Part shown: positions 8,272 to 18,211 of the stretch, one piece after another
Numbering within the stretch: the first letter of the stretch is position 1
Layout of the letters: the number at the start of each line of letters is the position of its first letter
DNA from: Thalassospira profundimaris
GTDB lineage: Bacteria > Pseudomonadota > Alphaproteobacteria > Rhodospirillales > Thalassospiraceae
DNA: 64,000 bases
Assembly (NCBI RefSeq): GCF_003326755.1
Contig: NZ_JPWH01000002.1
Location: forward strand, 1 to 64,000
Direction of reading: 5' to 3'
Translations under genes and position numbers: made by a program
The notes under the pieces: generated by a model
Databases searched by the model: none
The model's input: the letters and a program-made list of their open reading frames with translations, nothing else
What the model was told of the DNA's origin: nothing

Positions 8272-9879
8272 ATGAGTAAACCAACAAACTGGACAAACCG
8301 CGATGATTCGATGGTTGAAGACATGCTGCGTCGTGGTGCATCACGCCGCGATTTGTTAAAATTCATGATGGTTTCGGGCGTGGGTGCTGCTGCTGGCGGG
8401 TCCATTTTACTGCGGGCTGGCAATGCGCTGGCGGCAACACCGGTTTCGGGCGGGCATATTCGCGCTGCGGGCTGGTCATCTTCGACGGCTGACACCCTTG
8501 ACCCGGCAAAGGCATCGAATGCAACCGACTATGTGCGGTGTTGCGCTTTTTATAACCGGCTGACATTCCTTGATGAAAAAGGGATCGTCAGGATGGAACT
8601 GGCCGACAAAATTGATACCAAAGACGCCAAGACCTGGGAAATCAAACTCAAGTCCGGGGTTGAGTTTCATGACGGCAAAACGCTGAATGCGGATGACGTC
8701 GTTTATTCTCTGAAACGTCATCTTGATAAATCGGTCGGGTCGAAAGCCCATTCCATTGCCGAGCAGATGACTGAAATTTCAAAAGTCGATGACTTGACGG
8801 TCAAAATTGGTTTGCTTGCTGCAAATGCCGATTTGCCGACAATTCTCGCCCTGCATCATTTCATGATTCTGGCTGACGGGACGACCGATTTTACGACGGC
8901 AAACGGGACCGGACCATTTACCTGCAAAACCTTTGAACCGGGTGTGCGGTCGATTGGCGTGCGCAATGAAAACTACTTCAAACCGCAAAAAGCCTATCTT
9001 GAAAGCTTCGAGTTTTTTGCCATCACCGACAACAGCGCACGTATTAACGCTTTGCTGTCCGGGGATATTCAGCTTGCAGCCAACTTAAACCCGCGTTCGA
9101 TGCGCATGCTTGACGGTAATGATTCGGTTCGGGCATCCATTTCGACCTCGGGCAACTATACGGATTTGAACATTCGCCTTGATCAGGATCCGGGCACTCA
9201 TTTTGATTTTGTCGAAGGCATGAAAAACCTTGTCAACCGCGACATGATCAAGAATTCGGTCCTGCGTGGCTTGGGCGAAATCGCCAATGATCAGCCCATT
9301 CCGCCGTCAAACCGTTATTATAATCTCAATCTGGAACCGCGTGCCTACGACCCGGACAAAGCCCTTTTCCACTTTAAAAAAGCCGGGCTTGTTGGTACCG
9401 AAATTCCGATCGTTACGTCTGATGCGGCAAACTCGGCCGTGGATATGGCCACTGTCATCCAGCAGGCTGGTTCCGAGATCGGCATGAAGCTGAAAGTCGA
9501 ACGGGTGCCATCGGACGGGTACTGGTCAAATTACTGGCTGAAATCTCCGATTCATTTCGGCAACATCAACCCGCGCCCGACCCCCGATATCCTCTTCTCG
9601 CTTTTCTATATGTCGAATGCGCCGTGGAATGAAAGCCGTTACAAATCGGATAAATTCGATAGCATGGTGCTCGAGGCACGCGGCGAACTGAATGAAGACA
9701 AACGTTCGACGATTTACTGGGAATTGCAGGAAATGATTTCCAAAGAGGCGGGAACGGTTATTCCTGCCTGGCTGTCGAACGTTGATGGCGTTTCCTCCAA
9801 GGTGGAAGGTCTTCGGCCCAACCCGCTTGGCGGCATGATGGGATATGCTTTTGCCGAATATGTTTGGCTGAAGTCATAA
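8272..9879 (+). CDS. Periplasmic substrate-binding protein of an oligopeptide-type ABC importer (SBP family 5)
   Basis: About 535 residues from the ATG at 8272, which has an AGGGAAGG site upstream; the GTG at 8260 is a weaker choice. The N-terminus carries a twin-arginine signal (SRRDLLKF, then a hydrophobic stretch ending ALAATP), so the protein is probably exported folded by Tat. The mature part has the family 5 signature region with WEIKLKSGVEFHDGK and NADDVVYSLKR. Family members bind peptides, opines, nickel chelates or glutathione; the ligand here is not readable. It heads an importer operon with two permeases and a fused ATPase. Confidence 0.9.
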   Translation: MSKPTNWTNRDDSMVEDMLRRGASRRDLLKFMMVSGVGAAAGGSILLRAGNALAATPVSGGHIRAAGWSSSTADTLDPAKASNATDYVRCCAFYNRLTFLDEKGIVRMELADKIDTKDAKTWEIKLKSGVEFHDGKTLNADDVVYSLKRHLDKSVGSKAHSIAEQMTEISKVDDLTVKIGLLAANADLPTILALHHFMILADGTTDFTTANGTGPFTCKTFEPGVRSIGVRNENYFKPQKAYLESFEFFAITDNSARINALLSGDIQLAANLNPRSMRMLDGNDSVRASISTSGNYTDLNIRLDQDPGTHFDFVEGMKNLVNRDMIKNSVLRGLGEIANDQPIPPSNRYYNLNLEPRAYDPDKALFHFKKAGLVGTEIPIVTSDAANSAVDMATVIQQAGSEIGMKLKVERVPSDGYWSNYWLKSPIHFGNINPRPTPDILFSLFYMSNAPWNESRYKSDKFDSMVLEARGELNEDKRSTIYWELQEMISKEAGTVIPAWLSNVDGVSSKVEGLRPNPLGGMMGYAFAEYVWLKS

Positions 9880-9908
9880 ACCTTTGATTTGCTGGAATTG
9901 CCTGCCAG

Positions 9909-10928
9909 GTGCAAGCCGGGCAGGCAGTTCTTTTCTGGAAAGTTTTGCGACGGGGGTTCTCTTTGAGACAATCGTTTATCTCACTCTATTTACTGGTTCA
10001 GGTTTCAAAGCGACTGGCGATTGCCTTGTTGACGCTTGTCATCGTGTCATTTGCCGTTTTCTTTGCGACAGAACTGCTGCCTGGTGACGTTGCCCAGATT
10101 TTGCTGGGACAGGCGGCAACCCCCGAAGCGGTGGCTGGACTGCGTGAGGCAATGGGCCTGAATGAACCGGCATTTCACCGGTTTCTGTTCTGGCTGATCG
10201 GTCTTACTCATGGCGACCTTGGTATTTCTTATGCCAACAACATGCCTATCGCGGAACTGATTCATGGCCGTTTGACCAATTCGCTCAAACTTGCCGGTGT
10301 GACGACGCTTGTTTCTGTACCGGTTTCGCTGTTCCTGGGGATCGGGGCGGCGATGTGGCGTAACTCCCCGTTTGACAGAATGGTCTCTGTTTTGACGATC
10401 TCGGTGATTTCCGTGCCCGAATTCATGGTTGCCACCCTGTCGGTCCTTATTTTTGCCGTCTGGCTGGACTGGTTGCCCGCCCTGAGCTTTGGCGCCGATG
10501 TCGGTTCTTTTTCCGATATGCTGCGGGCATATGCGATGCCGGTTATTACCCTGTCATGTGTTGTTTCCGCGCAAATGATCCGGATGACGCGCGCGGCAGT
10601 GATTGAAACCATCAACACGCCCTATGTGGAAATGGCCCTGCTAAAGGGGGCGTCGCGCACGCGCATGGTGCTGGTTCATGCGCTGCCCAATGCCCTGGGG
10701 CCCATCGCAAATGCCGTTGCCCTGTCTTTGAGTTATCTGGTTGGCGGCGTGATCATCGTCGAGACGATTTTCAATTATCCCGGTGTGGCAAAGCTGATGG
10801 TTGATGCGGTGTCAACCCGCGACCTGCCGCTGATCCAGTCCTGTGCGATGCTATTTTGTGTCAGCTACCTCTCGCTGATTACCCTGGCGGATCTGATTGC
10901 CATTTTGTCGAACCCGAGGTTGCGCTGA
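9909..10928 (+). CDS. ABC transporter permease, DppB type
   Basis: Up to 339 residues; a TTG at 9963 would give a shorter form starting RQSFISLY, and the true start is uncertain. It has about six transmembrane helices. The family N-terminal segment RLAIALLTLVIVSFAVFFATELLPGD is followed by a periplasmic loop, and the cytoplasmic EAA-like motif lies in YVEMALLKGASRTRMVLVHALPNALGP, which contacts the ATPase. It lies 29 bp after the binding-protein gene and overlaps the next permease start (TGATG), consistent with one operon for import of a peptide-like solute. Confidence 0.88.
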   Translation: MQAGQAVLFWKVLRRGFSLRQSFISLYLLVQVSKRLAIALLTLVIVSFAVFFATELLPGDVAQILLGQAATPEAVAGLREAMGLNEPAFHRFLFWLIGLTHGDLGISYANNMPIAELIHGRLTNSLKLAGVTTLVSVPVSLFLGIGAAMWRNSPFDRMVSVLTISVISVPEFMVATLSVLIFAVWLDWLPALSFGADVGSFSDMLRAYAMPVITLSCVVSAQMIRMTRAAVIETINTPYVEMALLKGASRTRMVLVHALPNALGPIANAVALSLSYLVGGVIIVETIFNYPGVAKLMVDAVSTRDLPLIQSCAMLFCVSYLSLITLADLIAILSNPRLR

Positions 10929-11788
10929 TGAAATCCGATATGTCGATTGCCTCTTCGTCACCCGCGCCCCGAAGCAAGGGATATTCCTTTAATATTGTCG
11001 GGCGTATTGGTCTGGGGATCATTCTGTTCTGGTTGGCTGTTGCAATTCTGGGCCCCTGGATATCGCCCCATCCCCCCGGAGAAATCGTTGACTGGGACTA
11101 TTTTGGTCCGATGACGTCAAAATTCTGGCTTGGAACCGATTATCTGGGGCGCGACATGTTCTCGCGTATTCTGCTAGGCGCGCGCTATACGGTTGGCATT
11201 TCGCTTGCCGCTGTTACGATCGCCTGCACAATCGGGGTGATTCTGGGCATGATTGCTGCCGTTATTGGCGGCTGGTTTGATATGATCCTGTCGCGCCTGT
11301 TAGATGCGATTAACGGTATTCCGTCCCTGTTGTTTGGTCTGGTTGTTGTTGCGGCGGTCGGGTCCTCCATTCCGGTGCTGATTTTGACACTGGCGGCCAA
11401 TTATATGCCTGGCTCCTACCGGTTTGCCCGCGCACTGGCGGTGAATGTCAATACAATGGATTTTGTTACCGTTGCCCGCGCGCGTGGCGAAAACACGCCC
11501 TATCTTATTATCCGCGAGATCTTCCCCAATATCCTGGGGCCGGTTCTGGCTGATTTGGGGTTGCGTTTTGTCTTTATCGTTCTGGTTCTTTCGGGGCTTT
11601 CCTTCCTGGGCCTTGGTGTTCAGCCACCAAATGCGGACTGGGGCGCGCTGGTTCGGGAAAATATTGGCGCGCTGAGTTTTGGGGCACCGGCGGTGATCTT
11701 TCCGTCAATTGCCATCGCCTCGCTGACGATTTCGGTGAATATGTTCATCGATAATCTGCCGACAAAAATCCGCGACAGGAGCGAATAA
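10928..11788 (+). CDS. ABC transporter permease, DppC type
   Basis: 286 residues from the ATG at 10928, which overlaps the stop of the DppB-type gene; an upstream in-frame extension to 10856 lies inside that gene and is unlikely. A short cytoplasmic tail precedes the first helix. The GTDYLGRDMFSRILLGARYT segment is the typical DppC periplasmic signature. The EAA-like loop is FVTVARARGENTPYLIIREIFPNILGP. It forms the heterodimeric membrane channel with the preceding permease and is followed at once by the ATPase gene. Confidence 0.9.
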   Translation: MKSDMSIASSSPAPRSKGYSFNIVGRIGLGIILFWLAVAILGPWISPHPPGEIVDWDYFGPMTSKFWLGTDYLGRDMFSRILLGARYTVGISLAAVTIACTIGVILGMIAAVIGGWFDMILSRLLDAINGIPSLLFGLVVVAAVGSSIPVLILTLAANYMPGSYRFARALAVNVNTMDFVTVARARGENTPYLIIREIFPNILGPVLADLGLRFVFIVLVLSGLSFLGLGVQPPNADWGALVRENIGALSFGAPAVIFPSIAIASLTISVNMFIDNLPTKIRDRSE

Positions 11789-13450
11789 ATGACTGAAAAA
11801 CCCCATGTCTCCGTCAAGGATTTACACGTAAACGCCAGGACTGATTCCGGGCGCATGGTTGAAATCATCAAAGGGGTTTCATTTGATGTTGCCCCTGGTG
11901 AAATGGTTGCGCTGATCGGGGAATCCGGTTCGGGCAAAACAACGATCGCCTTGTCCCTGATGGGCCATACCCGCACCGGATGCCACATTGCCAGCGGTGA
12001 CATTCGTGTCGGGGACAATGCCGTGACGTCCATGACATCACGTCAGCTTGCAGCGTTTCGCGGAACAGGTGTTGCCTATGTTCCACAATCTGCTGCAGCG
12101 GCCTTTAACCCGTCCAAGCGGATTATCGACCAGGTGATCGAGATTACGGTAATTCATCATTTGATGAGCCGAAGCAAGGCTGAGACAAAAGCCGTCGAGC
12201 TGTTTCGCGCCCTGGGGCTGCCCAATCCCGAAACGATTGGCAAGCGGTATCCGCATCAGGTTTCCGGGGGGCAGTTGCAGCGTCTTTCGGCGGCAATGGC
12301 GCTGATCGGCGATCCTGAACTGGTGATTTTCGATGAACCGACAACGGCACTGGATGTGACCACCCAGATCGAGGTTTTGCGGGCCTTTAAGTCCGTGATG
12401 GCGAAAAAAGGCATTTCCGGTGTTTATGTCAGCCACGATCTTGCCGTGGTGGCGCAGGTTGCCAACCGGATTGTCGTTTTGCGGGGCGGTGAAGTTCAGG
12501 AGGAAGGGGATGTTGACCAGATCTTGAATGAACCTGCGCATGACTATACCAAAGACCTGTTAAACGCCTTTAAACCCGCGACCCATGTTGCACAGGGCCA
12601 GCGCGAAGCAGATGCAGAACCCCTGCTGGAGGTTCACGAACTGTATGCCGGTTATGGTCCGACCAAGGATGGTGAACCGGTGGCAAAGGTTCTTAAGGAT
12701 GTCAGCTTCAAACTAGAGCGCGGACGAAATCTGGGGGTTATTGGTGAATCCGGGTCGGGAAAATCGACACTGGCCCGGGCGGTTGCCGGCATCCTGAAAC
12801 CCTATCGGGGGTATGCCCTGTTTAATGGCAAGGAACTTGGGGCGGGCATCAAGGATCGCACCAAAGAGCAACTACAAAAGAATCAAATCGTTTTCCAGCT
12901 TGCCGATACGGCGCTTAATCCGGCGCATTCGATTGAATCCATTCTGGCGCGCCCGCTGGCTTTTTATCACGGTCTGCGTGGGGCAAAAAAGGAACGGCGG
13001 GTGATCGAACTTCTGGATATGGTTCGGCTTCCGGCAAATATTCGCCATCGTTTGCCCGAAGAACTTTCGGGCGGGCAGAAACAAAGGATCAATTTGGCCC
13101 GTGCCCTTGCCGCCGAACCGGAACTCATTTTGTGTGACGAAATCACTTCGGCACTTGATACCGTGGTGGCGGCGGCGATTTTGGACCTTCTCAAGGAATT
13201 GCAGCGTGAACTGAGCCTGAGCTACATGTTCATCAGCCACGATCTTTCAACCGTCGAGGCCATTTGTGATGATGTTCTGGTGATGCTGCAAGGTGAAGTC
13301 GTTGAAGCCCTGCCTGCCAGCGAAATGTCACAAAAGGCACAGCATCCGTATTCCAAGCTTTTGATTTCATCGATCCCAAAACTGGATACCGGCTGGCTTG
13401 ACAGGGTGGATGCCGATCCGGTTTTTGCGGCACAAATGGCTGATCGCTGA
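11789..13450 (+). CDS. Fused double ABC ATPase, DppD-DppF type
   Basis: A 553-residue protein with two complete nucleotide-binding domains. Domain 1 has Walker A GESGSGK at 44-50, signature VSGGQLQR and Walker B LVIFDEPTTALD. Domain 2 has Walker A GESGSGK at 319-325, signature LSGGQKQR and Walker B LILCDEITSALD, where Ile replaces the usual Pro after the catalytic Glu. Each half ends with an oligopeptide-transporter C-terminal type region (AHDYTKDLL and QHPYSKLLI). In many bacteria these are two separate proteins; here one polypeptide powers the importer. The gene starts at the stop of the DppC-type permease and ends before a strong terminator. Confidence 0.92.
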   Translation: MTEKPHVSVKDLHVNARTDSGRMVEIIKGVSFDVAPGEMVALIGESGSGKTTIALSLMGHTRTGCHIASGDIRVGDNAVTSMTSRQLAAFRGTGVAYVPQSAAAAFNPSKRIIDQVIEITVIHHLMSRSKAETKAVELFRALGLPNPETIGKRYPHQVSGGQLQRLSAAMALIGDPELVIFDEPTTALDVTTQIEVLRAFKSVMAKKGISGVYVSHDLAVVAQVANRIVVLRGGEVQEEGDVDQILNEPAHDYTKDLLNAFKPATHVAQGQREADAEPLLEVHELYAGYGPTKDGEPVAKVLKDVSFKLERGRNLGVIGESGSGKSTLARAVAGILKPYRGYALFNGKELGAGIKDRTKEQLQKNQIVFQLADTALNPAHSIESILARPLAFYHGLRGAKKERRVIELLDMVRLPANIRHRLPEELSGGQKQRINLARALAAEPELILCDEITSALDTVVAAAILDLLKELQRELSLSYMFISHDLSTVEAICDDVLVMLQGEVVEALPASEMSQKAQHPYSKLLISSIPKLDTGWLDRVDADPVFAAQMADR

Positions 13451-13480
13451 CCTGAAACGTCTTGAGACATTGATGATAGA

Positions 13481-13508
13481 AGCCCGGCGAAAAATACCGG
13501 GCTTTTTT
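13481..13508 (+). terminator. Rho-independent terminator after the ABC importer operon
   Basis: Arms AGCCCGG (13481-13487) and CCGGGCT (13497-13503) with a 9-nt A-rich loop, followed by TTTTT. It sits between the end of the fused ATPase gene and the convergent Lrp-type gene. Confidence 0.85.
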
Positions 13509-14002
13509 CACAGATGCTTGCCAAACAGTTTGGTTAAGGGAATCTCGCTTCTGACGATCGGGCTTTTGATCACCACATAACTGAAATACTTGTCAATTCC
13601 GACATTTTTGTCGATCAGCATTTCAATGATTTCCTGATATTCGGTGATCCCGGATGTGACGAACTTTGTCAGATAATCGTAGCCACCCGATATAAGATGA
13701 CATTCAACGCAGCTTTCGATTTGTTTCAGGGCATCCTGAAAGCGGGCAAAGTCGATCTGGTGGTGGTTTGTGAGCGTGAATTCGGTAAACACCGTGAGTG
13801 TTTCACCCAGCTTTGCCACATTGATTTGTGCGGCATACCCGGAAATATAGCCGGCCTTTTGCAGTTTTTTCACACGCATAAGGCAGGGGGACGGCGATAG
13901 GTGAACGAGTTCAGCCAGCTCAACGTTCGTTATGCGACCATTCTTCTGTAGTTCAGACAGAATTTTTACATCAATCCGATCAAGCTTATAGTCGGATGTC
14001 AT
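13508..14002 (-). CDS. Lrp/AsnC family transcriptional regulator
   Basis: 164 residues. The N-terminal helix-turn-helix covers roughly residues 8-55 (KLDRIDVKILSELQKNGRITN, then VELAELVHLSPSPCLMRVKKLQ), followed by the RAM/ligand domain with ECHLISGGYDYLTKFV. Such proteins bind an amino acid and control amino-acid transport or breakdown genes. The gene diverges from the FAD oxidoreductase at 14164, with about 160 bp between the starts, so it probably regulates that downstream set and perhaps the whole island. Confidence 0.92.
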   Translation of the reverse strand: MTSDYKLDRIDVKILSELQKNGRITNVELAELVHLSPSPCLMRVKKLQKAGYISGYAAQINVAKLGETLTVFTEFTLTNHHQIDFARFQDALKQIESCVECHLISGGYDYLTKFVTSGITEYQEIIEMLIDKNVGIDKYFSYVVIKSPIVRSEIPLTKLFGKHL

Positions 14003-14163
14003 TTAAGGGTTCCCTGATAGTCGTCATCATTACGTCTCTGTAAAATCCAGCCCAAGATGCAAGTCAACTTTATTCGACAGGAAATGCCGTTTTTTATGGC
14101 CAATCCGGCATAGGTGACTGAAAAAGCCGGTGTATGTTTCGTCTCAGCAGAGGAGATAAATAT

Positions 14164-15489
14164 ATGCCAGCACCATTGTTGAAGATAGAGACAAGTTCAA
14201 ATTTGCCTGCTGACGCGGACTGTGTGGTTATTGGTGCAGGTATCGTTGGCGTCTGTACGGCTTATTGGCTGGCGCGTAGTGGAATGCGGGTTGTGCTGCT
14301 TGAAAAGGGGCGGGTCGGCGCCGAACAGTCCAGCCGCAACTGGGGCTGGTGCCGCCAGCAAAACCGCGACGCCCGCGAATTGCCTCTGGCAACCAAAAGC
14401 CTTGCCCTGTGGGAAGAAATCATGGCCGATCTTGGCCCCGGGATAGGTTTCCAGCGGTGCGGGTTGTTATATTTGTCGAACAATCCGGCAGAGATCGAAG
14501 GCTGGGATAAATGGGGCCGCTTTGCCCGGGGCGAAGGCGTTGATACACGAATCCTGAGTTCCCAAGAAGCAACCGAGCGCGGGCAGGCCACCGGTAAAAC
14601 CTGGCTGGGCGGTGTCTGGTCGCCAACCGATGGTATTGCCGATCCGGCAAGTGCCGCCCCGCTGATTGCCCAGGGTGTCGTCAAACACGGGGGCCATGTT
14701 ATTCAATCCTGTGCCGCCCGTGGTATCGAAACAAGTGGCGGCAAAGTTTCGGGGGTTGTGACGGAAAAGGGTATCATCAAAACCCCGCAGGTGGTGATGG
14801 CGGGGGGAGCCTGGGCGTCGAGCTTTTTGTACCAGACCGGTATTTCCTTTCCGCAGGCAAGTGTCAGAAGCTCGATTATGTCTGTTGCACCGGGGGCAAA
14901 GGGCATCCCGCCAGCCTTGCATACAAAGGATGTTTCCATAACCCGTCGCAGTGACGGGGCATATACCCTGGCCATTTCCGGGCGCGCCAATCTTGATATT
15001 ACGCCCGGTGCCATGTTCGGGGTGAAGCATTTTCTACCCATGTTTGCCAAACGCTGGCGGGTATTGTCGCCGGGGGGAGTACAGGCATGGAATGCCGGTT
15101 TTGAAACGCGTCAGAAATGGTCCCTGGATGCACAAACCCCGATGGAACGTGTCCGGATTCTTGATCCGCGTCCGTCCAAGCGCCTGATCAACGAAACCCT
15201 TGCAAATGCGCGCAAGTTGATACCCGCGTTTGAAGATATCGCGGTGCAGGCGGCGTGGGCCGGGTATATTGACAGCACGCCAGACGGTGTGCCGGTGATT
15301 GATAGCAACCTTTCCATTCCGGGCCTGACATTGGCTGCTGGCCTTTCGGGGCATGGATTTGGCATTGGTCCGGGGGTCGGGCACCTGATTGCCGATATGC
15401 TGATGGCGCGCAAGCCGATTACCGAAACCCGGCAATATAAACTTGAACGGTTTAATGATTCGCAGTGGGGAAAAGTCGCCGGGTTCTAG
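14164..15489 (+). CDS. FAD-dependent amine/amino-acid oxidoreductase (DAO family)
   Basis: 441 residues from the ATG at 14164, which has AGAGGAG just upstream; the frame stays open to 14134. The Rossmann motif GAGIVG follows DCVVI near residue 20, then VVLLEKGRVGAEQSSRNWGWCRQQNRD, a segment typical of DadA/SolA-like oxidases of secondary amines and N-methyl or D-amino acids. The C-terminal AGLSGHGFGIGPGVG closes the FAD site. It differs clearly from the oxidase at 151-1440. It leads an apparent unit with ALDH, TtuC-like and GabD-like genes and is divergent from the Lrp-type regulator. Confidence 0.87.
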   Translation: MPAPLLKIETSSNLPADADCVVIGAGIVGVCTAYWLARSGMRVVLLEKGRVGAEQSSRNWGWCRQQNRDARELPLATKSLALWEEIMADLGPGIGFQRCGLLYLSNNPAEIEGWDKWGRFARGEGVDTRILSSQEATERGQATGKTWLGGVWSPTDGIADPASAAPLIAQGVVKHGGHVIQSCAARGIETSGGKVSGVVTEKGIIKTPQVVMAGGAWASSFLYQTGISFPQASVRSSIMSVAPGAKGIPPALHTKDVSITRRSDGAYTLAISGRANLDITPGAMFGVKHFLPMFAKRWRVLSPGGVQAWNAGFETRQKWSLDAQTPMERVRILDPRPSKRLINETLANARKLIPAFEDIAVQAAWAGYIDSTPDGVPVIDSNLSIPGLTLAAGLSGHGFGIGPGVGHLIADMLMARKPITETRQYKLERFNDSQWGKVAGF

Positions 15490-15667
15490 CGGTTTTGGGA
15501 AAGTGCATGGCCGAAAACCGGGCAGGTTGCGTCTGGCGATGCACAATCTTCTGCGGCATCGGTTGTTTTCGGGCAGTGGAATCTGCCGCACGCGCGCGGT
15601 TTTCGGCACCTTCATGTGTGACGTTGCGCCATAATTTTTCCAATCAGTTCAGCAATGAGGCGACCCG

Positions 15668-17140
15668 ATGTCATCTGTTTTCAATCCTGCACAGCTCACG
15701 TTACCTTCGGGGCATTTCATTGGTGGCCGGTATGTCGATGCTGCCGATTCCGCCGCCGAGATCGATGTTATTTCCCCGTCGACCGGCCAGCGCATTGGCG
15801 GTATTCCCCGTGCCGGTGCCGCAATGGTGGATGATGCCGTGTGCGCTGCGCGCGCGGCACTTGCCCGATCCGGCTGGGGCGGAGTGGCCCCGCGCGACAG
15901 GCTGAAGGCATTGCATAGATGGGCCAGCCTGATGGAAGAAAATGCCGAAACCCTGGCCCGCCTGGAGGCGGTTTCTTCCTCGCGTCCGCTTGCCGATGCC
16001 AGGGTTGGCGATGTTCTGGTTACGGCAGAACAGATCCGGTTTTTTGCCGAATTTGCCGATAAGGAAGGTGGCAATCTGGTGCCGGTTTCCGATGGTCATT
16101 TCGGTTATATTGAAGATGCGCCCTATGGCGTTGTCGGGGCGATCACGCCGTGGAATTTTCCCATCTCGATGGCGGGTTGGAAACTGGGCCCTGCATTGGC
16201 CGCAGGAAATGCCGTGGTGATCAAACCCTCGGAGATGACCCCCTATTCGACGCTGTATATGGCCGAACTCTCTGTTCAGGCGGGGATTCCGGCGGGCCTG
16301 ATTAACGTGGTTCTGGGCGACGGGCCCGTTACCGGGACCGCCATTACCGGTCATCCGGGAATTGACAAGGTTTCCTTTACCGGTTCAACCCGTGCGGGCG
16401 GGGCGATTATGGAAAATATTGCCCGCACCGGGATCAAACCGATGACCCTGGAACTGGGCGGGAAAAGCCCGATGGTTGTTTTTGCCGATGCCGATATTGA
16501 CCTGGCGGCAGAATGCCTGGATCGCGGCATTACCCCCAATGCCGGGCAGTTTTGCGTGGCAGGATCACGCATAATCGTTGCGCGTGAAATTGCCGATGAA
16601 CTGGCTGAAAAACTTGCCGAACGCTTCAAATGCTATCAGCCTGCGGATACCCTGGCGGAAAAGCCGGGTTTTTCGCCGATCATTTCCGAAACGCAATTGT
16701 CGCGCATTGACAGTATCGTCAAGGCATCTGTGGATCAGGGGGCCCATATTTTGTGCGGCGGCGCGCGGTTTGAGCGCGAGGGGAGTTATTATCAGCCCAC
16801 CCTGATTGGCGGCGTGGATGAAAGCAACCCGGCCGTGCGGGAAGAAATCTTTGGTCCGGTTGCCACCTTTCAAACCTTCGAGACCGAAGAAGAGGCAATG
16901 GCGCTTGCCCGTCATGCGACATACGGGCTGTGTGCCGGCCTGTTTACCCGCGATTTGTCCCGCGCCCTGCGTCTGACCCGCCAGTTGGAAGCCGGTACCG
17001 TCTGGGTCAACCGGTATGGACGCTCGCGCGATCACATTTTGCCAACCGGTGGCTGGAAGGCATCGGGCATGGGCAAGGATCTGGGGCGCGAAGCCTATCG
17101 GGCCAATCGCCGCACGAAATCGGTACTGATTGATTTGTAA
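15668..17140 (+). CDS. NAD(P)-dependent aldehyde dehydrogenase
   Basis: 490 residues of the ALDH superfamily. Motifs: GAITPWNFPIS with the cofactor-binding Asn, KPSEMTPYS, the FTGSTRAGG cofactor loop, catalytic Glu in LELGGKSP, catalytic Cys in AGQFCVAGSR and EEIFGPV near the end. The substrate class is not visible; neighbours suggest an aldehyde released by the FAD oxidase or aminotransferase. A 178-bp gap with no clear signal separates it from the oxidase. Its stop overlaps the earliest possible start of the TtuC-like gene. Confidence 0.9.
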   Translation: MSSVFNPAQLTLPSGHFIGGRYVDAADSAAEIDVISPSTGQRIGGIPRAGAAMVDDAVCAARAALARSGWGGVAPRDRLKALHRWASLMEENAETLARLEAVSSSRPLADARVGDVLVTAEQIRFFAEFADKEGGNLVPVSDGHFGYIEDAPYGVVGAITPWNFPISMAGWKLGPALAAGNAVVIKPSEMTPYSTLYMAELSVQAGIPAGLINVVLGDGPVTGTAITGHPGIDKVSFTGSTRAGGAIMENIARTGIKPMTLELGGKSPMVVFADADIDLAAECLDRGITPNAGQFCVAGSRIIVAREIADELAEKLAERFKCYQPADTLAEKPGFSPIISETQLSRIDSIVKASVDQGAHILCGGARFEREGSYYQPTLIGGVDESNPAVREEIFGPVATFQTFETEEEAMALARHATYGLCAGLFTRDLSRALRLTRQLEAGTVWVNRYGRSRDHILPTGGWKASGMGKDLGREAYRANRRTKSVLIDL

Positions 17141-17163
17141 TGTCGCTTGGAGCGGATATTAAG

Positions 17164-18210
17164 ATGAAAAATTACGCGCTTGCCGTGATCCCCGGTGACG
17201 GAATTGGGGTTGATGTGACCGATGCTGCCATGAAAGTGCTGAATACGGTCGCATCGCGTTTCGGCTTTGGTTTATCGCCGCAAACGTTTCCCTGGTCTTG
17301 CGAATATTATCATGAAACCGGGGCCATGATGCCCGAAGACGGGATTGAAACCCTGCGGGGGTTTGATGCCATTTTGCTGGGCGCGGTGGGATGGCCGAAA
17401 ACGGTGCCGGATTCCGTATCCCTGCATGGTTTGCTGTTACCCATTCGCAAGGCATTTAATCAATATGCCAATATTCGCCCGCATCGCCTGCTTGACAGGG
17501 TTGAAGGGCCGCTAAAGGCATCGGCATTTGATATTTTGTGCATTCGCGAAAATACCGAAGGCGAATATTCGGGCGCTGGCGGGCGTGTCCATCAGGGTAA
17601 AAGCAACGAAGTCGCCATTGAAACCACCATTTTCACCCGCGAAGGGGTTGAACGCATTTTGCGTTTCGGGTTCGAGCAGGCGCGCAAACGGCGCAAACAC
17701 CTTACATCCGTGACCAAATCCAACGCCCAGAAACATGCGATGGTGTTTTGGGATGACGTCACCCGCGAACTGGCTGCCGAATATGACGATGTTACCGTCA
17801 GCCAGATGCACATTGATGCAATGGCGGCCAAAATGGTGATGGCACCCGAACAGCTTGATGTCGTTGTTGCCTCCAACCTGTTTGGCGACATCCTGACCGA
17901 CCTGGGGGCCGCCATTCAGGGCGGGCTTGGATTTGCCGCATCGGCCAATATCAACCCGGACCGTTCCAGCCCGTCGATGTTCGAGCCGGTTCATGGCTCC
18001 GCCCCGGATATTGCGGGTCAGAATATTGCCAACCCGATTGCCGCAATCTGGTCGGCGGCGATGATGCTGGATCATCTTGGCGAGGCCGAGGCCGCAAAGG
18101 CGGTTTTGGCCGCCATTGAAGATGCTACCCGGCAGGGCGTGGGTATTCGCCCCGGATCACACACGACGGACGAAATTACAGCAAAAATTCTGGGCGTATT
18201 GGAGAACTGA
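17164..18210 (+). CDS. Tartrate/D-malate dehydrogenase family enzyme (TtuC/DmlA-like)
   Basis: 348 residues from the ATG at 17164 (GGAG at 17149-17152); the ATG at 17140, which overlaps the ALDH stop, would give 356. It is a beta-decarboxylating dehydrogenase. AVIPGDGIGVDVT opens the fold, IRENTEGEYSG carries the substrate-contacting segment and GDILTDLGAAIQGGLG bears the metal-binding Asp residues. The length and the IRPHRLLD segment fit the tartrate dehydrogenase/D-malate decarboxylase branch better than isocitrate or isopropylmalate dehydrogenase, by family resemblance. It would oxidise and decarboxylate a 2-hydroxy diacid using NAD and Mn/Mg. It is embedded between two aldehyde dehydrogenase genes. 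Confidence 0.85.
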   Translation: MKNYALAVIPGDGIGVDVTDAAMKVLNTVASRFGFGLSPQTFPWSCEYYHETGAMMPEDGIETLRGFDAILLGAVGWPKTVPDSVSLHGLLLPIRKAFNQYANIRPHRLLDRVEGPLKASAFDILCIRENTEGEYSGAGGRVHQGKSNEVAIETTIFTREGVERILRFGFEQARKRRKHLTSVTKSNAQKHAMVFWDDVTRELAAEYDDVTVSQMHIDAMAAKMVMAPEQLDVVVASNLFGDILTDLGAAIQGGLGFAASANINPDRSSPSMFEPVHGSAPDIAGQNIANPIAAIWSAAMMLDHLGEAEAAKAVLAAIEDATRQGVGIRPGSHTTDEITAKILGVLEN

Positions 18211-18211
18211 G

